Assembly: GCA_000310025.1 (NCBI GenBank)
Contig: FN649732.1
Coordinates: 1,657,736 to 1,721,735 of the forward strand
Source: Ectocarpus siliculosus
Taxonomy: Eukaryota > Sar > Phaeophyceae > Ectocarpales > Ectocarpaceae
DNA: 64,000 nucleotides
Direction: 5' to 3'
Below, piece after piece: positions 24,124 to 36,900 of this stretch (positions within the stretch are counted from its first letter, which is position 1; every line of letters begins with the position of its first letter). The notes beneath the pieces were generated by a model. That model searched no databases and was not told the origin of the DNA. It saw only the letters and a program-made list of their open reading frames with translations. Both the position numbers and the translations under genes were made by a program.

Positions 24124-24508
24124 AGCATCCCGTACACCTGCGCGAGGGGTTTCGGTCGACGGCACCCCCGAGCTTCGAAAGCCCAGGCCATCTTGGTTTT
24201 GATTCAGGAGGAACGGTCGCTCATATGAATTCCTGGTCACGAAGGAAGGTATCGAGATCTGCGAAGGGGGAAATTCGACTGGAGCACCAAGGCCCACACA
24301 GTCGCTACATTAGCAACGGTGGGGGACGAGTTGCTACTGTAGCGGCCGTGGGTCTTGATCTCCAGGCGTACCGCCCTCGTCGCGAGATCGCGACACCCTT
24401 CTTTGTGACCAGCACTTCTATGAGGGCTGTTTCAGCCTGAGTCCAAAACGAAGATGGCCTGGATTTGCGCAGCAAGGTGATGCCGTCGACCGAAACCTCC
24501 CGCACAGA
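24124..24508. mobile_element. Foldback element, copy a
   Basis: The arms 24124-24300 and 24328-24508 pair as imperfect inverted repeats. The outer ends carry GGTTTCGGTCGACGGCA and its complement, and the inner part carries CAGGCCATCTTGGTTTTGAT and its complement. The element is adjacent to a second element of the same family. Confidence 0.75.
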
Positions 24509-24529
24509 TGTACCGTCGACAGAAACGAG

Positions 24530-24815
24530 GTGAATACACCTGCGCAGGAGGTTCTGTCTACGGTACCACGGTGCGTCGCAAATCCAGGCCATCTTGGTTT
24601 GGGTTCCGGAGGAATGACTCGTCATACGACGTCCGGGTCACGGAGGAGGGGGCGCGATCTCGCCAATAGGGAAGCTTCCGTCCTGACGACATCACGAAAC
24701 CCTCGTCCGTGATCCGGGGTTCGTATGACGGATATCATTCCTCCTGAGTCCGAACCAAGATGGCCTGGATTTGCGACGCACCGTGGTACCGTCGACAGAA
24801 ACCTCCTGCGCAGGT
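24530..24815. mobile_element. Foldback element, copy b
   Basis: The arms 24530-24660 and 24690-24815 are inverted repeats sharing CACCTGCGCAGGAGGTT at the outer end and CAGGCCATCTTGGTT inside. The same inner motif occurs in copy a, so the two are related and sit side by side. Confidence 0.8.
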
Positions 24816-25689
24816 CAGTATTGTACAAGGTCGTAAAAGCACAGACGGTTGAAGGACAGTGTGAGAGGACGGTGGAAGGGTGTTGCGTGCCCACGGTTTG
24901 CGATACAACTGCATCTCTGCCTTCTACCACAATGGGAGGGAGAGGGCACCGGTGGCGGAGGGACGGCAGATTACCGCTGGATGCACCCGAAAGAATCAGC
25001 CAAGAAGTCGATTCGTTAGAACAAAATCATTGAGCTGGGCAGCGATCCCAACCCACAACGTCTTTCGTTTTGTCTCCTCCACCACTAACCTTGGTACTAC
25101 GGTTAGGGCTCCACTTATTCCCTCGCTCGTCTCTCGAGGAAGCCATGCTTACCGAACGGCCACAAAACCCATGATGGTGGCCACGTTTGACCATTGGTGG
25201 CCCCGGCCCTCGTGCACTGCCTTCTACTCGTCCATTGCCGCCAAGGTGTCGGACCAAACCCGCCAAACCTTGGACATAATGACTATTGTTGCTGTTGTCC
25301 CTGTCGTCACCGATACCGTTGCCCTTGCTGTAACGATGTTTTGATCTGCTGCTTCCACGCCCATATTTTAGCTACGAGTCGACGAGTTTGCCTCGGGAAT
25401 TGGCGAAGGGCCCCCGTGACCGCCACGGTGGCCGTAAATGCCCTCTTCGTTGACGGCCTCGAACCTCACGGGCCCTGCCTAGCGGGAAAATCGCACGACA
25501 CGATTCGGTTTGGCAGCAGGTACGTAACGAAGGGGTTGCGGAAACAGCGGTGGCTGTAGACGCGGAAAGGGCATTGGCGGCAGCTGCGATCTTGTCGCCA
25601 TCGCCGTCGTTGGGCGCAGCGGCAGCGGAGAAAGGCGCGCTGTTTGGGGAAGTGGCAAAGGTGGACCTTGTCGTCAGCGACCTCTAGAC

Positions 25690-25995
25690 TATGACGGTAA
25701 GAGCAAGGTCGGAATTGTTTGGCGGCTGGTCGTTGCCAGTGGCGGCAATCCTGCACTTCCCATGTTGCTTTTCGCGTGCACCAGGACTAGTTTCCGGCGC
25801 AGCTCACGGTCGGTAGGCATCGTTGCCTGCCCAGGGTCGGCAATACCCGACCATGGGCAGGCAACGATGCCTCCAGACCATCAGATGCGCCGGAAGCTAG
25901 TACTGGTGCACGCGAATTAAGCAACATGGGAAGTGGAAGATCGCTGCCACTGGCAAGGACCTTTCTCCGCACAACTGCGACCCTGCTGCTGGCGT
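25690..25995. mobile_element. Foldback element with perfect 18-bp core
   Basis: Centred near 25844. The core stem 25816-25833 / 25854-25871 is a perfect 18-bp inverted repeat around a 20-base loop. Outer stems 25758-25800 / 25886-25930 pair well, and weaker pairing continues outward past 25690 and 25995. No protein is encoded. Confidence 0.8.
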
Positions 25996-26734
25996 CAAAG
26001 AAATCGCCCACTGCAAGTTCTCCTACGCCACCTCCCCGATATCGCGCCTCTCTCCACCGTTGTTGCTACCATCGACGGCGATGTTGTTATCGAGACGCGC
26101 GCGGTAGGTGGGGGGAGGGACGGAGACGGTAGTGGAACGAGAGAGACCGCGGGGAGGCCAGTCAGCTTCTTTGTCCTGAAGCAGTCGTACCACTAGTTCG
26201 AAAACTCTTTCAATATGTTCTTGTCGAGCACATGCGCACGCGGGGAGATGGTGGCTACACATGGCGAAGGTCATTTTCGTCGTTTGAAACTGGCGTTGCT
26301 TTTCTATGACACATTTCTTGGAACAACATGTTACGGGGGGACGTCACCGCTTGGAGGGATCACCGTGTTCCGAAGACCCGCCAGATTGTTTCATGTGCGC
26401 GGCCCTTTTACCCTACACCGTTTCATGTCCTTGCGTGCGTCACTTCGTGATACAGCATTCATTGCGTCGTTTGCGTATTCTCCATATATATGTAGTCTAG
26501 AATTCCGACAACAGCCTCGTTAACACGTATGCATATGCATATAAGGGATCCAAGAAACACAACATGACCTAAAAGCAGCGTAACCACCCACCATCCCGAA
26601 AACATCGATTGGCCCATCCATGTTTCGAACCAAAAGCACGCATCAGTGCCGGCGAGCTTCCTCCAGGCGTCCAATGACGACGGGGACCGTGTTAAACAAA
26701 AATAATAGAAGCATCCCCGTGCACTACTGCATCG

Positions 26735-26970
26735 GTGGTCAGGTTGTCCCGTTCACAGACGATGCAAGGTCAACCCATTCTCCGGCTGCCAGGAAGCGTG
26801 GACTTCGAGGTAACCACCTGCCTTGCCCAGCCCCCCGAACGACCCCTGGTAAGCACACAGAGCGATGGTTGTTATCGCTCTGTGTGCGTGCCAGAGTTCC
26901 ATCGAGGTAATCGGGAAGCCAGTTGATGGCCTCGAATCCGACGCTTACCATCACCCGGAGGATGGGTTGA
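26735..26970. mobile_element. Foldback family Z, copy 1
   Basis: The central stem is 26854-26866 / 26874-26886 (CACACAGAGCGAT and complement, 7-base loop). The surrounding arms pair imperfectly, including GGTAA at both outer sides. The left arm matches the left arm of the element at 27930-28200 closely (GACCCCTGGTAAGCAC in both). Confidence 0.75.
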
Positions 26971-27060
26971 ACTTGCGTCGTCTGTCAAAGGGGGTTCGTA
27001 GTGGGGAAAAGCGGATTTTGCGGTATCGGTGCTCCAGTGCGTGATCGGCAGCAGGAGGGG

Positions 27061-27121
27061 GAGACAAAGACAGAGACAGAGACAGGTGGGGGGGAGGGAG
27101 CGAGAGAGAGACAGAGACAGA
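27061..27121 (+). repeat. GACAGA simple repeat
   Basis: Interrupted tandem GACAGA/GAGAGA units just right of foldback copy Z1. A related GACTGA run lies at the same relative position right of copy Z2 (28274-28300), so it is probably part of the element. Confidence 0.7.
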
Positions 27122-27370
27122 AATCCACATGTGTCTTCCTGCGTCGATCGACAGCGGTCAGCAAGAAGTAGAATGATATCCCTTCAATGGGAAAAATTGG
27201 ACGACCTTAACCTGCAGACTGCAGCAGGTGGTATGTTCTAGTTTCCAATTACCGCACGATGGGATGGATGAAGTTCCACAACTAGTGCACACTATGTAGA
27301 GACATCCATCTTGATGTGCACTTGGCTCACCCCCCTCCATGACGGTCGGCGTCCGGATCGTCAAATGGGC

Positions 27371-27460
27371 GCCGGGGTGCGCAAGCTCGACGCCATGCCC
27401 ATGCTTTTCGTCCCACTCTGCGATGAACACAATGGGCATTGGGCAGCCGTTTGGTAGTAC
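27371..27460 (+). pseudogene. Possible Ulp1/C48-type peptidase fragment
   Basis: One open stretch of about 28 codons contains MLFVPLCDEHNGHWAAVW and then a stop. The pattern of hydrophobic residues, Pro and the HW pair resembles the histidine-site region of Ulp1-family cysteine peptidases, which some DNA transposons carry. It is too short to be sure. It lies between the two copies of foldback family Z, which would fit a decayed autonomous partner. Confidence 0.25.
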
Positions 27461-27929
27461 ACTGTGGAATGGCCATGTTCTCGGTGATGATGTTGATTGT
27501 TTTGCACCGTATATCCAAAAGGAAACATGACAGGAGAACCGAGGATTGGACAGTGAAATTGAGAGAGTGCAACGCAAACCAGCATTGCCCTGTATTCCGC
27601 TGATCAGTTTCATCTCTATTGCAATCACGTGTTCATACATACTGAAGAGTGAATGCTGTCGTGTCTGTACAGTATGATCTCACCACGATGAATTGTACGG
27701 TATGTCTCGGGTGTGTCTCGATGGCAACATTCAGAGAATGACACAAACGTTTCCACACCCTCACGGCGCAATTGACAAAAGCGAGGTGGACAACGTATTT
27801 CTCAATTCCTTTGCATACCCTTAGGGGCCCACTCATCTTCATTGTCACGCCCCGGGACACTACAGTATCATGGGAGGAGGCGGCAACTCACGGCAGCGTA
27901 CGGAATACATGGCAACGACATTGTCGTGG

Positions 27930-28200
27930 TCAAGTTGTCCTGTTTGACAAACGGTGCAAGGCCAACCCATCCTCCGGGTCCTGGGGACCGTGGACTTCCA
28001 GGTTACTAACTGGCTTCAGGAATACCTCGATCGACCCCTGGTAAGCACAGAGAGCGATGACTGAATAAGTCATCGCTCTGTACAGTCATCGCTCTGTGTG
28101 CTTACCAGAGTTTCATCGAGGTACTTGGGAAGCCGGTTGGTGACCTGGAATTCAACGTTTCCCGGCACCGGTAGACTAGAGGCGTGCCTCGTCTGTCCAA
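27930..28200. mobile_element. Foldback family Z, copy 2
   Basis: The central stem is 28051-28062 / 28068-28079 (AGAGCGATGACT and complement, loop GAATA). It is followed by a further copy of the CATCGCTCTGTGTG arm. Outer arms include GGTCCTGGGGACCGTGG and the right-hand CCGGTTGGTGACCTGG. It shares order and sequence with copy 1. Confidence 0.78.
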
Positions 28201-28319
28201 CGAGGTTCGTACGGCTACAGAATATCGTATCGGTACCCCAGTGCCTGCTCGCCAACAGGGGGGGAGAGCCAGAGACTAAGACTGAGACTGAGACTGAGAT
28301 AGGTGGGGGGGTACTCATA

Positions 28320-28370
28320 GTCGTGCATGCCGTAGTCGTTAGACCATTGACCTCGCATCCCTTTCCTTGT
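28320..28370 (+). repeat. Fragment of intronic repeat family Y
   Basis: The block GCCGTAGTCGTTAGACCATT and the following GACCTCGCATCCC match the left end of the 7.4 kb and 33.9 kb copies. The match stops after about 50 bases. Confidence 0.7.
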
Positions 28371-30938
28371 TGGTATATGTGTTGGACAATCTCGCCACTC
28401 ACGTGCTACAGTAGTTCTGGTGGTTCTGATGGTCTCAAGAGAGCGCAGGTGATGTTCTTGGAGTGCGATGGAGGAGGATGTGTGTGTGTGTGTTGTGTGG
28501 GCAGTGGAGGAAGATGTTTAGGTAGTGCAGCAGCCCGCATTGCACAGATCACCAAGAGTTAGAAATTCGCGTCCGATCACGTCTGTCTGCTTTGCGGATA
28601 AACCTCCAAGTCACAGGTTCGACGAGATTTTGGCGGTCTCCATTCGCAAAAACAAACAAAAGAACGACCAGCACTTTTTCTCACAAGTTTGAAGCTCTGA
28701 CGGATGTTATTGCTGCAGCAGCTGGTGGCGACGTCCCCCCAACGAGTGCAATGGGCTTGCGTGCATGCGTTCTATGGGAATCACGTACCGTATTTCCATC
28801 ATCTATAACTGTAGCATCCTCGACAACAGCGCGCATGTTGAAGAGGAGTACGGATAAACGGAGGAACCGCGACTGGACAAAGATCATCCGCCTACAGCAA
28901 CGGCCCAACCGCAGGTTAAAAGCGGGATCCTGGTAATGTTTCTTCCTGATCGAAAAAGCACCCGGAATGAACGACAACGACCGCTGCCTGCTAATCGTGC
29001 ATGACATCTTCAACACTATTAATTGTAAACTACTGCTGTCGTTGCTGTGCAAGGGGTATCGTAGTTGAATATTTCCTCGGGATAGCCAATCACGACCTTA
29101 GAGGTGAACCCGTGGAAAGCAAAGGTTATCTCGGGGGGGGGCAGAATCTACTCAAGCGTACCACACGCACTCCATCATGCTTCCCAACGAACGTAATGGG
29201 TTTAAAACACGCGTAATACCGGTACTTCCTGCATGTAGCATATGTTGAGGCGGTTCTTCAGTGGCACCCGAGTGAAAATTCGAGTAGTCTTTTGGTCACA
29301 CCGTAGGGGACCCTGGCATTCATTCGCCCTCTTTGGTCATGAGTGCCTTTCATCGCGGTATGTCCCCTCACTCTCGCCGCTACTCCAAATTGACATGAAT
29401 AACTACGTTAGACGATCGATATAGTCTATCATTGAAAGAATACCGTTGTCCGCCCGCCCGCCATGTGCACATGTACCTTGGTCCTCGGAGTTGCTCCTAT
29501 ACGCTGATCGCTGATCATGGGCCATTCATTACATTGCTTGGATTGAGTGCTCAATTTCCCTTTCAGAGGAAATGCGTACGGTCGGAGAGAGAAATCTTCC
29601 ATGAAAGCGCGGCATGATGCACCTGGTTTTCCACACACGAAGCCAGTTTTGCAGTAAAGCTAGAGAAAAAATGGAGCAATCAATCACAAGTCTGTCAATG
29701 CTGCTGTGCGCGGTTGCTTTACGTCACAGCAGCTTGTCATGGATTCTTGCTTTTTCAAGCACCAAAAGGCGACGACAAGAACTGCCATTTTCGCCTCACA
29801 AACCCGAAGTGCGCAGGGCGCCTCTCGAGAAAATTCGGCATCATATCAACAAATGCCCTAAATAAAAAGGTTGCTTGGGATTATGCCAAATGAACAACAC
29901 ATCATCGGGGGGCGAAGCAGATAAACGCAATCACCCTTGTGCTCGCTTTCTGTGCATCCTGGTAAACGGTCAACGAACTGAGGTAGTCAAGAAGACACAG
30001 GATACAATCCAATCCCAACTTCCGTCAGGATGATTCCCTCTTGGTCACAGGTAAAACAAAAAAAAAAACGACACACCCTCGTGCAATGAACGCCAATAAC
30101 GCCTGCTTACACGACTACGAAACACCAGCCGCAAAGTCGAGCGTGCAAGGCCCAAACACAAACCTACAACAAGAGGTATTTAGAATTTCGTTGGGTTCAA
30201 CAAAGGACTTCCTATGACTGTGACTGCGACGCGCCATACAAATACACCCTCACTTATTTGAAGCGGAATGCGCGAGACAGCAGTCACCAAACCTCGAATG
30301 GAGAATGACGAGGACGACGCGGTGGAACGGTAGGAAGAGTGGGCGACCAGGATGTCGCATGCCTCGTTCGCAAAAGACGCGACGCGCTGTCGCATTGTAT
30401 GGTACTCGCAGTTCTCTCGCCGACTTCTGCCCAGACATACTCCTCTTTCGTATTCCAACATGTGCTTGACACCAACTCCAAACAACACATACCAAGCACC
30501 GACGAACACGTACAAATGAGACGAACAGCAGTCTGAACCTGTAAACCTCCCCCGCCAAAATACAAGACTCCCATCTCGACAGTCCGCAGTAAGTATTGGG
30601 TGCCAACAAAACAAAACCCAAAAAAGCACCGTGTGGAAGACTAGATGCGTATCATGGAACTATCGCAAACAAGCAGGTAGATATTCATACAAAGCCCGTG
30701 GCGTTTGTCTTCCCAACTACTCCACACGACCACGACCTCTACCGTTTCCTCCTCCTCCTCGCCACCACCACGACTTGCAGTAGTAAAAACTTTGGGTATA
30801 TGCCAGTAACACTATTACGCCCCTGCACACCGAAAAAAAACAAATACAAAAACGGCAACTACAACCAAAAAGTAACTAAGCACAGGCGGCATGGCGGCTG
30901 CCGCCGCTACCGACCCGTCTCGGGGGCGTCAGCGCAGG

Positions 30939-33900
30939 CTACAAGCCCAACACTACCCGCCGCTGGTTCTGAAGGACCTCGTCGGTCACGACTTGGTCGT
31001 TCCCCGCAGCGCGCATCTCCTGCAATAATAATTTAAAAAAGAACCCAAGTACTCAACGGTCAGGCAGAAGCAAAAGGGTACATGTAGTCGTGGTACCTCA
31101 ATCGCGGAAAACGGCAGCCGAGAACAAGAAAAGTTGAAAACGCCAACAATCGTTGAGATTGCCAACGAGGATAAGAACGATCGCTGTGATACCAGCTCGC
31201 CGCATCGTACAAGTCTCAGACGTGAGGAGAGACAAGTGTGTAGAAGCCAGCGAATAACGGCGGAGACGAAGCGATGACATCGATCAAGACGGACGCCAGA
31301 AACCAACCGGAAAAAAGCACATGAGGGAGATCCGCCACGGTGGCGAGAACACGTTGTTATCAAGGAAGGCCTTTTGACACCACAGAAAACGACGATAGCG
31401 ATGAGTCATGCGGCGTTGGGAGTTCCCGACGGAAATATCCTTTGAAACACGACTGCTTCGTTCTGGCACTCCCGACATCTTGCCAGCCTTGTATTGCAAC
31501 ATTGTGAAAAAAAAACAACCATACACACAATGGTGTTTCGGCGACGGGTGATTATCATGGCAAATATCGTCTCATTGGATCCACCACATGTACGTCGATT
31601 GCAACAGGGAACGACACACTGGGCTTCCATGAAGCAAGCGGGCACGGAATGAGAGGCCTGCTTCGACCGAGCTGCAAGTACGCCGAGGACAAAGCAGCAG
31701 CAAAACGTGTCCTTACCTCCATCAGCTTGAGCCGCCGCTCTGCCAACGCCTGCGCCGACTCCGCCTCCCGGCTAGCCTGTAACCGCTCCTCCAGCAGCAG
31801 CTGCCTCTCCTCCAGGCTCGACGCCCCCCCGCGTGCCCCCCGCTCCCCCTGCGCTAGGTTTCCGTTGCCTCCGAGAGCTTCAACCCCCGCCGCCGCGATT
31901 GCTGCGGCGCTACCCCCGCCTCGGGTGAAGTTCGGTGATCCGATCTTGGCCTGTAGCGACTGCACGAGTAGGGCTGTAGCCGCTAAGGGCAAGTTCAGGG
32001 TGCTGATCTGAGCCATCACCCTGTTCACCAGGTCGGTGTGGTCCACCTGTTGTTTGAATGGGGTTTTCGCATTCCTGTGTGACTGATCGTTGAAGGCGAC
32101 AAGTCGGCCAGCTAAATGGCGTCGAGGGTTGAACAATCAACGGTGGATGAGTCTACTGCCCACACGAAAGACTGACGCGACCACAACAAAGGCCGCTCGA
32201 AAGCACAGTCATATGCATCGCGTGCGCACTTTGTCTTTGGTTCTCAAGGAGGACGAACACTCTGATCCACAATACCCATCCACGGGGCAAACAATCCAGT
32301 CGTCAGACTACACCAAGGGTGCGATTGAGCACTTTCTGCACCTTGGTGCCAGTGAATTCGGCCATTACTATAGAATCAGGCGGTATATGAAAGTGAATAA
32401 GTCCGAAAAACAAACTGAGGCAGCCCGTGCATTATCTAGACCGCAGGTCAAGTGGCACGTCCTCGAAGGGACTACCCCCCCAGCAAATACGTGATTGCAT
32501 TGGTGTATTTGAGATAGAAAGACAGCATTCCATATGCACACGGATACACAGACGGCCGAATTCCATTTACGAAGCGCCTGTTCTTTTAAACATCTAAATA
32601 GGGCGGACCAATTTTAAACATCTAAATAGGGCGGACCAACCAAAAGCAGACATCGTCCACTCCCGAGATATCCGAACATCTAGGGGCAGTGGATGAAGAG
32701 ACTGACTTTCCGGCGTGGGGCCCGAAAAGCAAACATGTCTTCTCGACGTTCGCCGGGGGTGCTGTACCGTGATTCTACCACATGGTCGCCAGTAGGTCGG
32801 CTTCAACGTTGGATTACGTGCCTGGGAAAGCAGGACCCCCACTGGGGAAGGAGTGATCGCCACAGCCAACAGATGCGATAGCCTAACCCGTTACGCATTC
32901 CCATCCACGTCAGATCTGCGCACTGTCAGGAAGAGGACGCTGCCGATATCAATCAAGCGTATCTCTCTACCAAGTCTGACAATCCAAACCCGACCCGCGA
33001 TGATCCCATCCCACCTTTTTCCTCTTTGTTGGCGGCGCTGTTGTTGTGGCCGATGCCGCCGCCGCCGCCGCCGCTGCCACAGCCGTCGAGTAACCCCTCA
33101 CGGCGCCCCCCGATCCGAGTCGGAAATCTTCTGGCGTGGTCTCCGACGCCGTTCTCGGCCTCGACACGCCCGCCGCCGCCGCGGTCGTGCCGCCGGCGGC
33201 GGAGAACGCGCTTCCTCCGCCGAGGTCGATCCCGTTCGCGCCGCCCGCCTGCGCGGGGTCGTTCCCGGCGACTGCCGGCGGCTTCGGCAGCAGCGGCCTG
33301 TTCGCGCTTCTGACCGGGGTGGTTTGCGGCTGCTGCTGCTGCTGCTGCTGCGGTTGCTGCGGCTGTCGTTGTCGCAGCAACGTCGTGGAGTCGTTGCCGT
33401 TTTGGGGGGACAAGAAGGGACTTCCCGCCGAGGTGGAAGGGGCTCCGTCTGCCGCGCCGGCTCCACCGGCAACAACAACGCTGGTTGAGAGACCGGGGGC
33501 GCTGATCGCCGCCGGGGCCTTTGCCGCGGAGGCAGCTGCTGCAGCCGCCGCCGCTGCCGCTTGTACCGTCGCGCTGCTGCCACCGTTTTGGCCGGGAGGG
33601 GCGAAGAGAGCTCCGAACGGCTCGGGAGAAGGGTCCCGCCCCGCCTGCGTGGCCCCACCACCGGCGGATGACGTTCCCGACCTAGCCGCTGCTGCTGCCG
33701 CCGCCGCCGCTACCGCTTGAGTGTCACCGCTCCCCACCGCCCTGGGAACCTCCCCGACGCCCTCTCCGTCCTTCTCGAGGGAAGCCGCAGTAATTTCTTC
33801 GAACACCCGCGCCCTGAGTTGCTGGACCTATCAGCAAGAAAAAAAAGGGTAAACTGATGTTACTCACAAGTAGTTGGTACCTTTCGACGTAAGCAGGGGG

Positions 33901-36900
33901 GGGCGGGGTACTCATTGTCGTGCATGCCGTAGTCATTAGACCATTGACCTCGAATCCCTACAAAGCCGGGACGGAGCACGCCGGGTTCTCACCGGACCAG
34001 GCTCTCACATCACCAAGCGCGAAGCGCCGTGAGGTACTCGGCGAGTCGCATGAAGGGTGCGCTTCATCCTGCCAAGGGTGTTCGGCATCTTGTGCTTACT
34101 TCCTTGGGTACGGATGACAGCTGCGTATGAAGTACTGTATTTTCTGGTACTTTCACTTCCAGAAACAGCTGTAAGCACTGTGCAACTGCCTCGAGGGTGC
34201 TTGACCAATTCAACACAACGTGGTGCGATCATTCCCACTGCGCGGAGTGAGGGTTCTCGACCCCGTACAACATAATCTACTCCACCACCATTGTGGTCAC
34301 CGCAAAAAAAAAAAAATGCAAAAAAGACAAGCGGTAACTTGGTGGCCGAGCTCACGAAGTGATTGGCTTTACCTTACAACGTCGTTGCCAAGAGACGAAA
34401 ATTTAACCCCGATGGCAAACACCGAGGGAGGTGTGTGGGGGTCTTTGAACATTACAGAACAAAAAATCTCGTCCCTGCGCCCGGACCACGACGTTCCCCG
34501 AACAACAAACACGGGCGAGTTTTTTTTCGTTTCTGTCGTTGGTTTGATGTTTCGTCTTTCCAGGCTCCGTGCAGGCGGCGTTGCCCTGACGCACTTGCAT
34601 TTGGCAGAGGGTGATCTTAACCTCCCTGCCTTTTCCGTCCTCCTTCTCGTTGCCGAGTCCCGAAGGCATTGCCACTGTCGGGTTAGCAACTAAACAGCCC
34701 ACTTGGTACAAGTTCCGATGCACTTGCTCTTGGGAAAAAGAAGAAGAGGGGGAGGTTTGCCGCATTGCTCCCACTTCTGCCTCTGCCTCTACCTAAGCCC
34801 TCATCTAAACTCGCCTGCCAAAATCTCTGCCAAGTTTGTGGCCGACGGCTCAAATGCGCGGGATCAGGCGTGCCGCAAGACGTGGGAGACTACAGGTCAC
34901 GCAGCGACGTAGCGTGTGCCCGCGGATACGTTACGTGCATAGAAAACCAGTCACAACACAGCTCTTCCGTACGTGACGGACTCATCAAGAAAATGGGCGT
35001 GTACTTGGCTAGAGGGCAAAAATGGATAACATACTTTTGGCGAGAAAAGTCACGGCCACAACCACCACCAACAACAACATCGATGACTGCGACAACGACA
35101 ACACCCGCACGCACACGTCCAATAGAAGCCGAAATCACACCATTAGACTAGTCAACGCACCTCCGACAAAGGCCTTCCCGGGGGCGACCCCGGCATCCGC
35201 TGCCGCTCTCCCTCCACGCGCTCCAGCTCCTGGGTCCTCTGCGAGCGGACCCACTTTCTCAGATTCTCCACCCCAAAAGAGCCGCTAAACCTCAGGTCGA
35301 CGTCGTGCCCCATTTCCGCGTACCTGGGAAACATTGCCGGAAAGAGCGCCATGCCCCCAATAGTATTGCTCGTCGTCTGAGGTCACCATGCTGTCAGAGC
35401 GCCCCGGGGGCTCCGTGATTGCGTCGTGGCTTCAACCGTGAGTGTCCTTTGTTTGTTGTCCCATCTATTCTGGGTGCCGACCTGCCCTTTCCGTATGCGA
35501 TTGACGTACGCACGGTACCAAAACTGTTCCAATCGTACAAAGTTCTAGATCAAACTGGCCGGTGTGGGGCCAATGCACTGCTCCCACAACCACACGGCCT
35601 GCTACAACAATACTGGCGACGGTCGGTACCGAGTGTGCGAGTGTGCGAGGGCGTGGGTTGTGGTAGCAGACAACAGCAGTCGTGGGCACGCAGCAAAACG
35701 ACTGCAGAGATTGTTTCTCCAACTCAAAATGACAGCGGTCTCACGAAAATCCAGAACGCTCTTGGAAACCCGCCCGCTGAGGCCTAGAAACGGAGGTGTC
35801 ATCCCGAATGAAGCAACGAGTTGGACGCGGATATGGTGCATGTCCACAAATAAGCTCGAAAAAGGGCAGCGCAATAGTTTGCCAAAAGTACTACCCTAAA
35901 CAGTCATGGAGATTCGACACGTTACAAGTATGCATATGATCGAGCAGTGAGACCTCAGCTGCAAAAGGTGCCACAAGATACCCTGGCACCCGCCGGTTGG
36001 CACGAGATATTACGCACCCCCGGGGCTGATTTTCAAAGCTCATCACTCTGCAGCAAAACCAGCGACGGTGCCGAAAAGGCGGCCTGGCAACGTGACATCG
36101 AGAGCCACCCGCAAATGTATTGTTGACTGCCGTGGCATCCTGTTTGTCGAGGGGAATTCGATTGTAAAAATCCGCCCAGGGGTGTGTGGAATCTTGCAGC
36201 CTGCGGTATTGTTATCAGATTCGCGTGTGAGGACAACTGCCGGAAGGGCCAAGGAGAGGTGCAAATAACGTGCACCGAGCAAGGAGGGAGAGTGTACAAT
36301 CTGGATGGTACATGGTGTGAAGACACGAAAAAAAAAAAAAAACACCCACCGAGCGTTGCTCTTGAGCTTCTCTCTGACGGGAAGCGCCACCCTCTGTTCC
36401 CAGAACAACATGCGCCACGGCTTGTTGATCGATTTCTCCATTTCCTGGACCGCAAGGCAAAAAAAACACGAATGCGAAGGTAGCCGACGGTCTTCATGAN
36501 NNNNNNNNNNNNNNNNNNNNNNNNNNNNNNNNNNNNNNNNNNNNNNNNNNNNNNNNNNNNNNNNNNNNNNNNNNNNNNNNNNNNNNNNNNNNNNNNNNNT
36601 TTTTTTTGGAGGGGAATTTGTTTTTAAAATTCCCCCCGGGGGTGTGGGGATTTTTCCACCTTGGGTTTTTTTTTTTAGTTTGGGGTGGGGGGCCAACTCC
36701 GGGAGGGGCCAGGGGGGGGGGAAAATAACGGGCCCGGGCCAGGGGGGGGGGGTTTCCATTTGGGATGGTCCTGGGGGGGAAGCCCGAAAAAAAAAAAAAA
36801 AACCCCCCCCGGGGGTTGTTTTTGGGTTTTTTTTGGAGGGGAAGCCCCCCCTTTTTTTCCCAAAACACCTTGCCCCCGGGTTTTTTGTTGGTTTTTTCCT

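Larger units (their letters stand above)
19391..30938. other. Gene-poor, foldback-rich interval
   Basis: About 11.5 kb between METE and the convergent minus-strand gene. No exon chain could be supported. It holds the foldback elements listed separately (20.3-21.1, 24.1-24.8, 25.7-26.0, 26.7-27.0, 27.9-28.2 kb), a degenerate repeat cluster at 21.9-22.8 kb, GACAGA/GACTGA simple repeats near 27.07 and 28.27 kb, and a possible protease fragment at 27.4 kb. From about 28.4 to 30.9 kb nothing specific is seen apart from the presumed 3' flank of the minus-strand gene. Confidence 0.6.

Noticed and set aside
33098-33720. Open frames of nearly 200 codons on both strands over the Ala/Gln-rich exon
   Set aside because: They are shadows of the GC-rich triplet repeats in the minus-strand exon 33827-33015. 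The in-frame chain with the neighbouring exons decides the coding frame.
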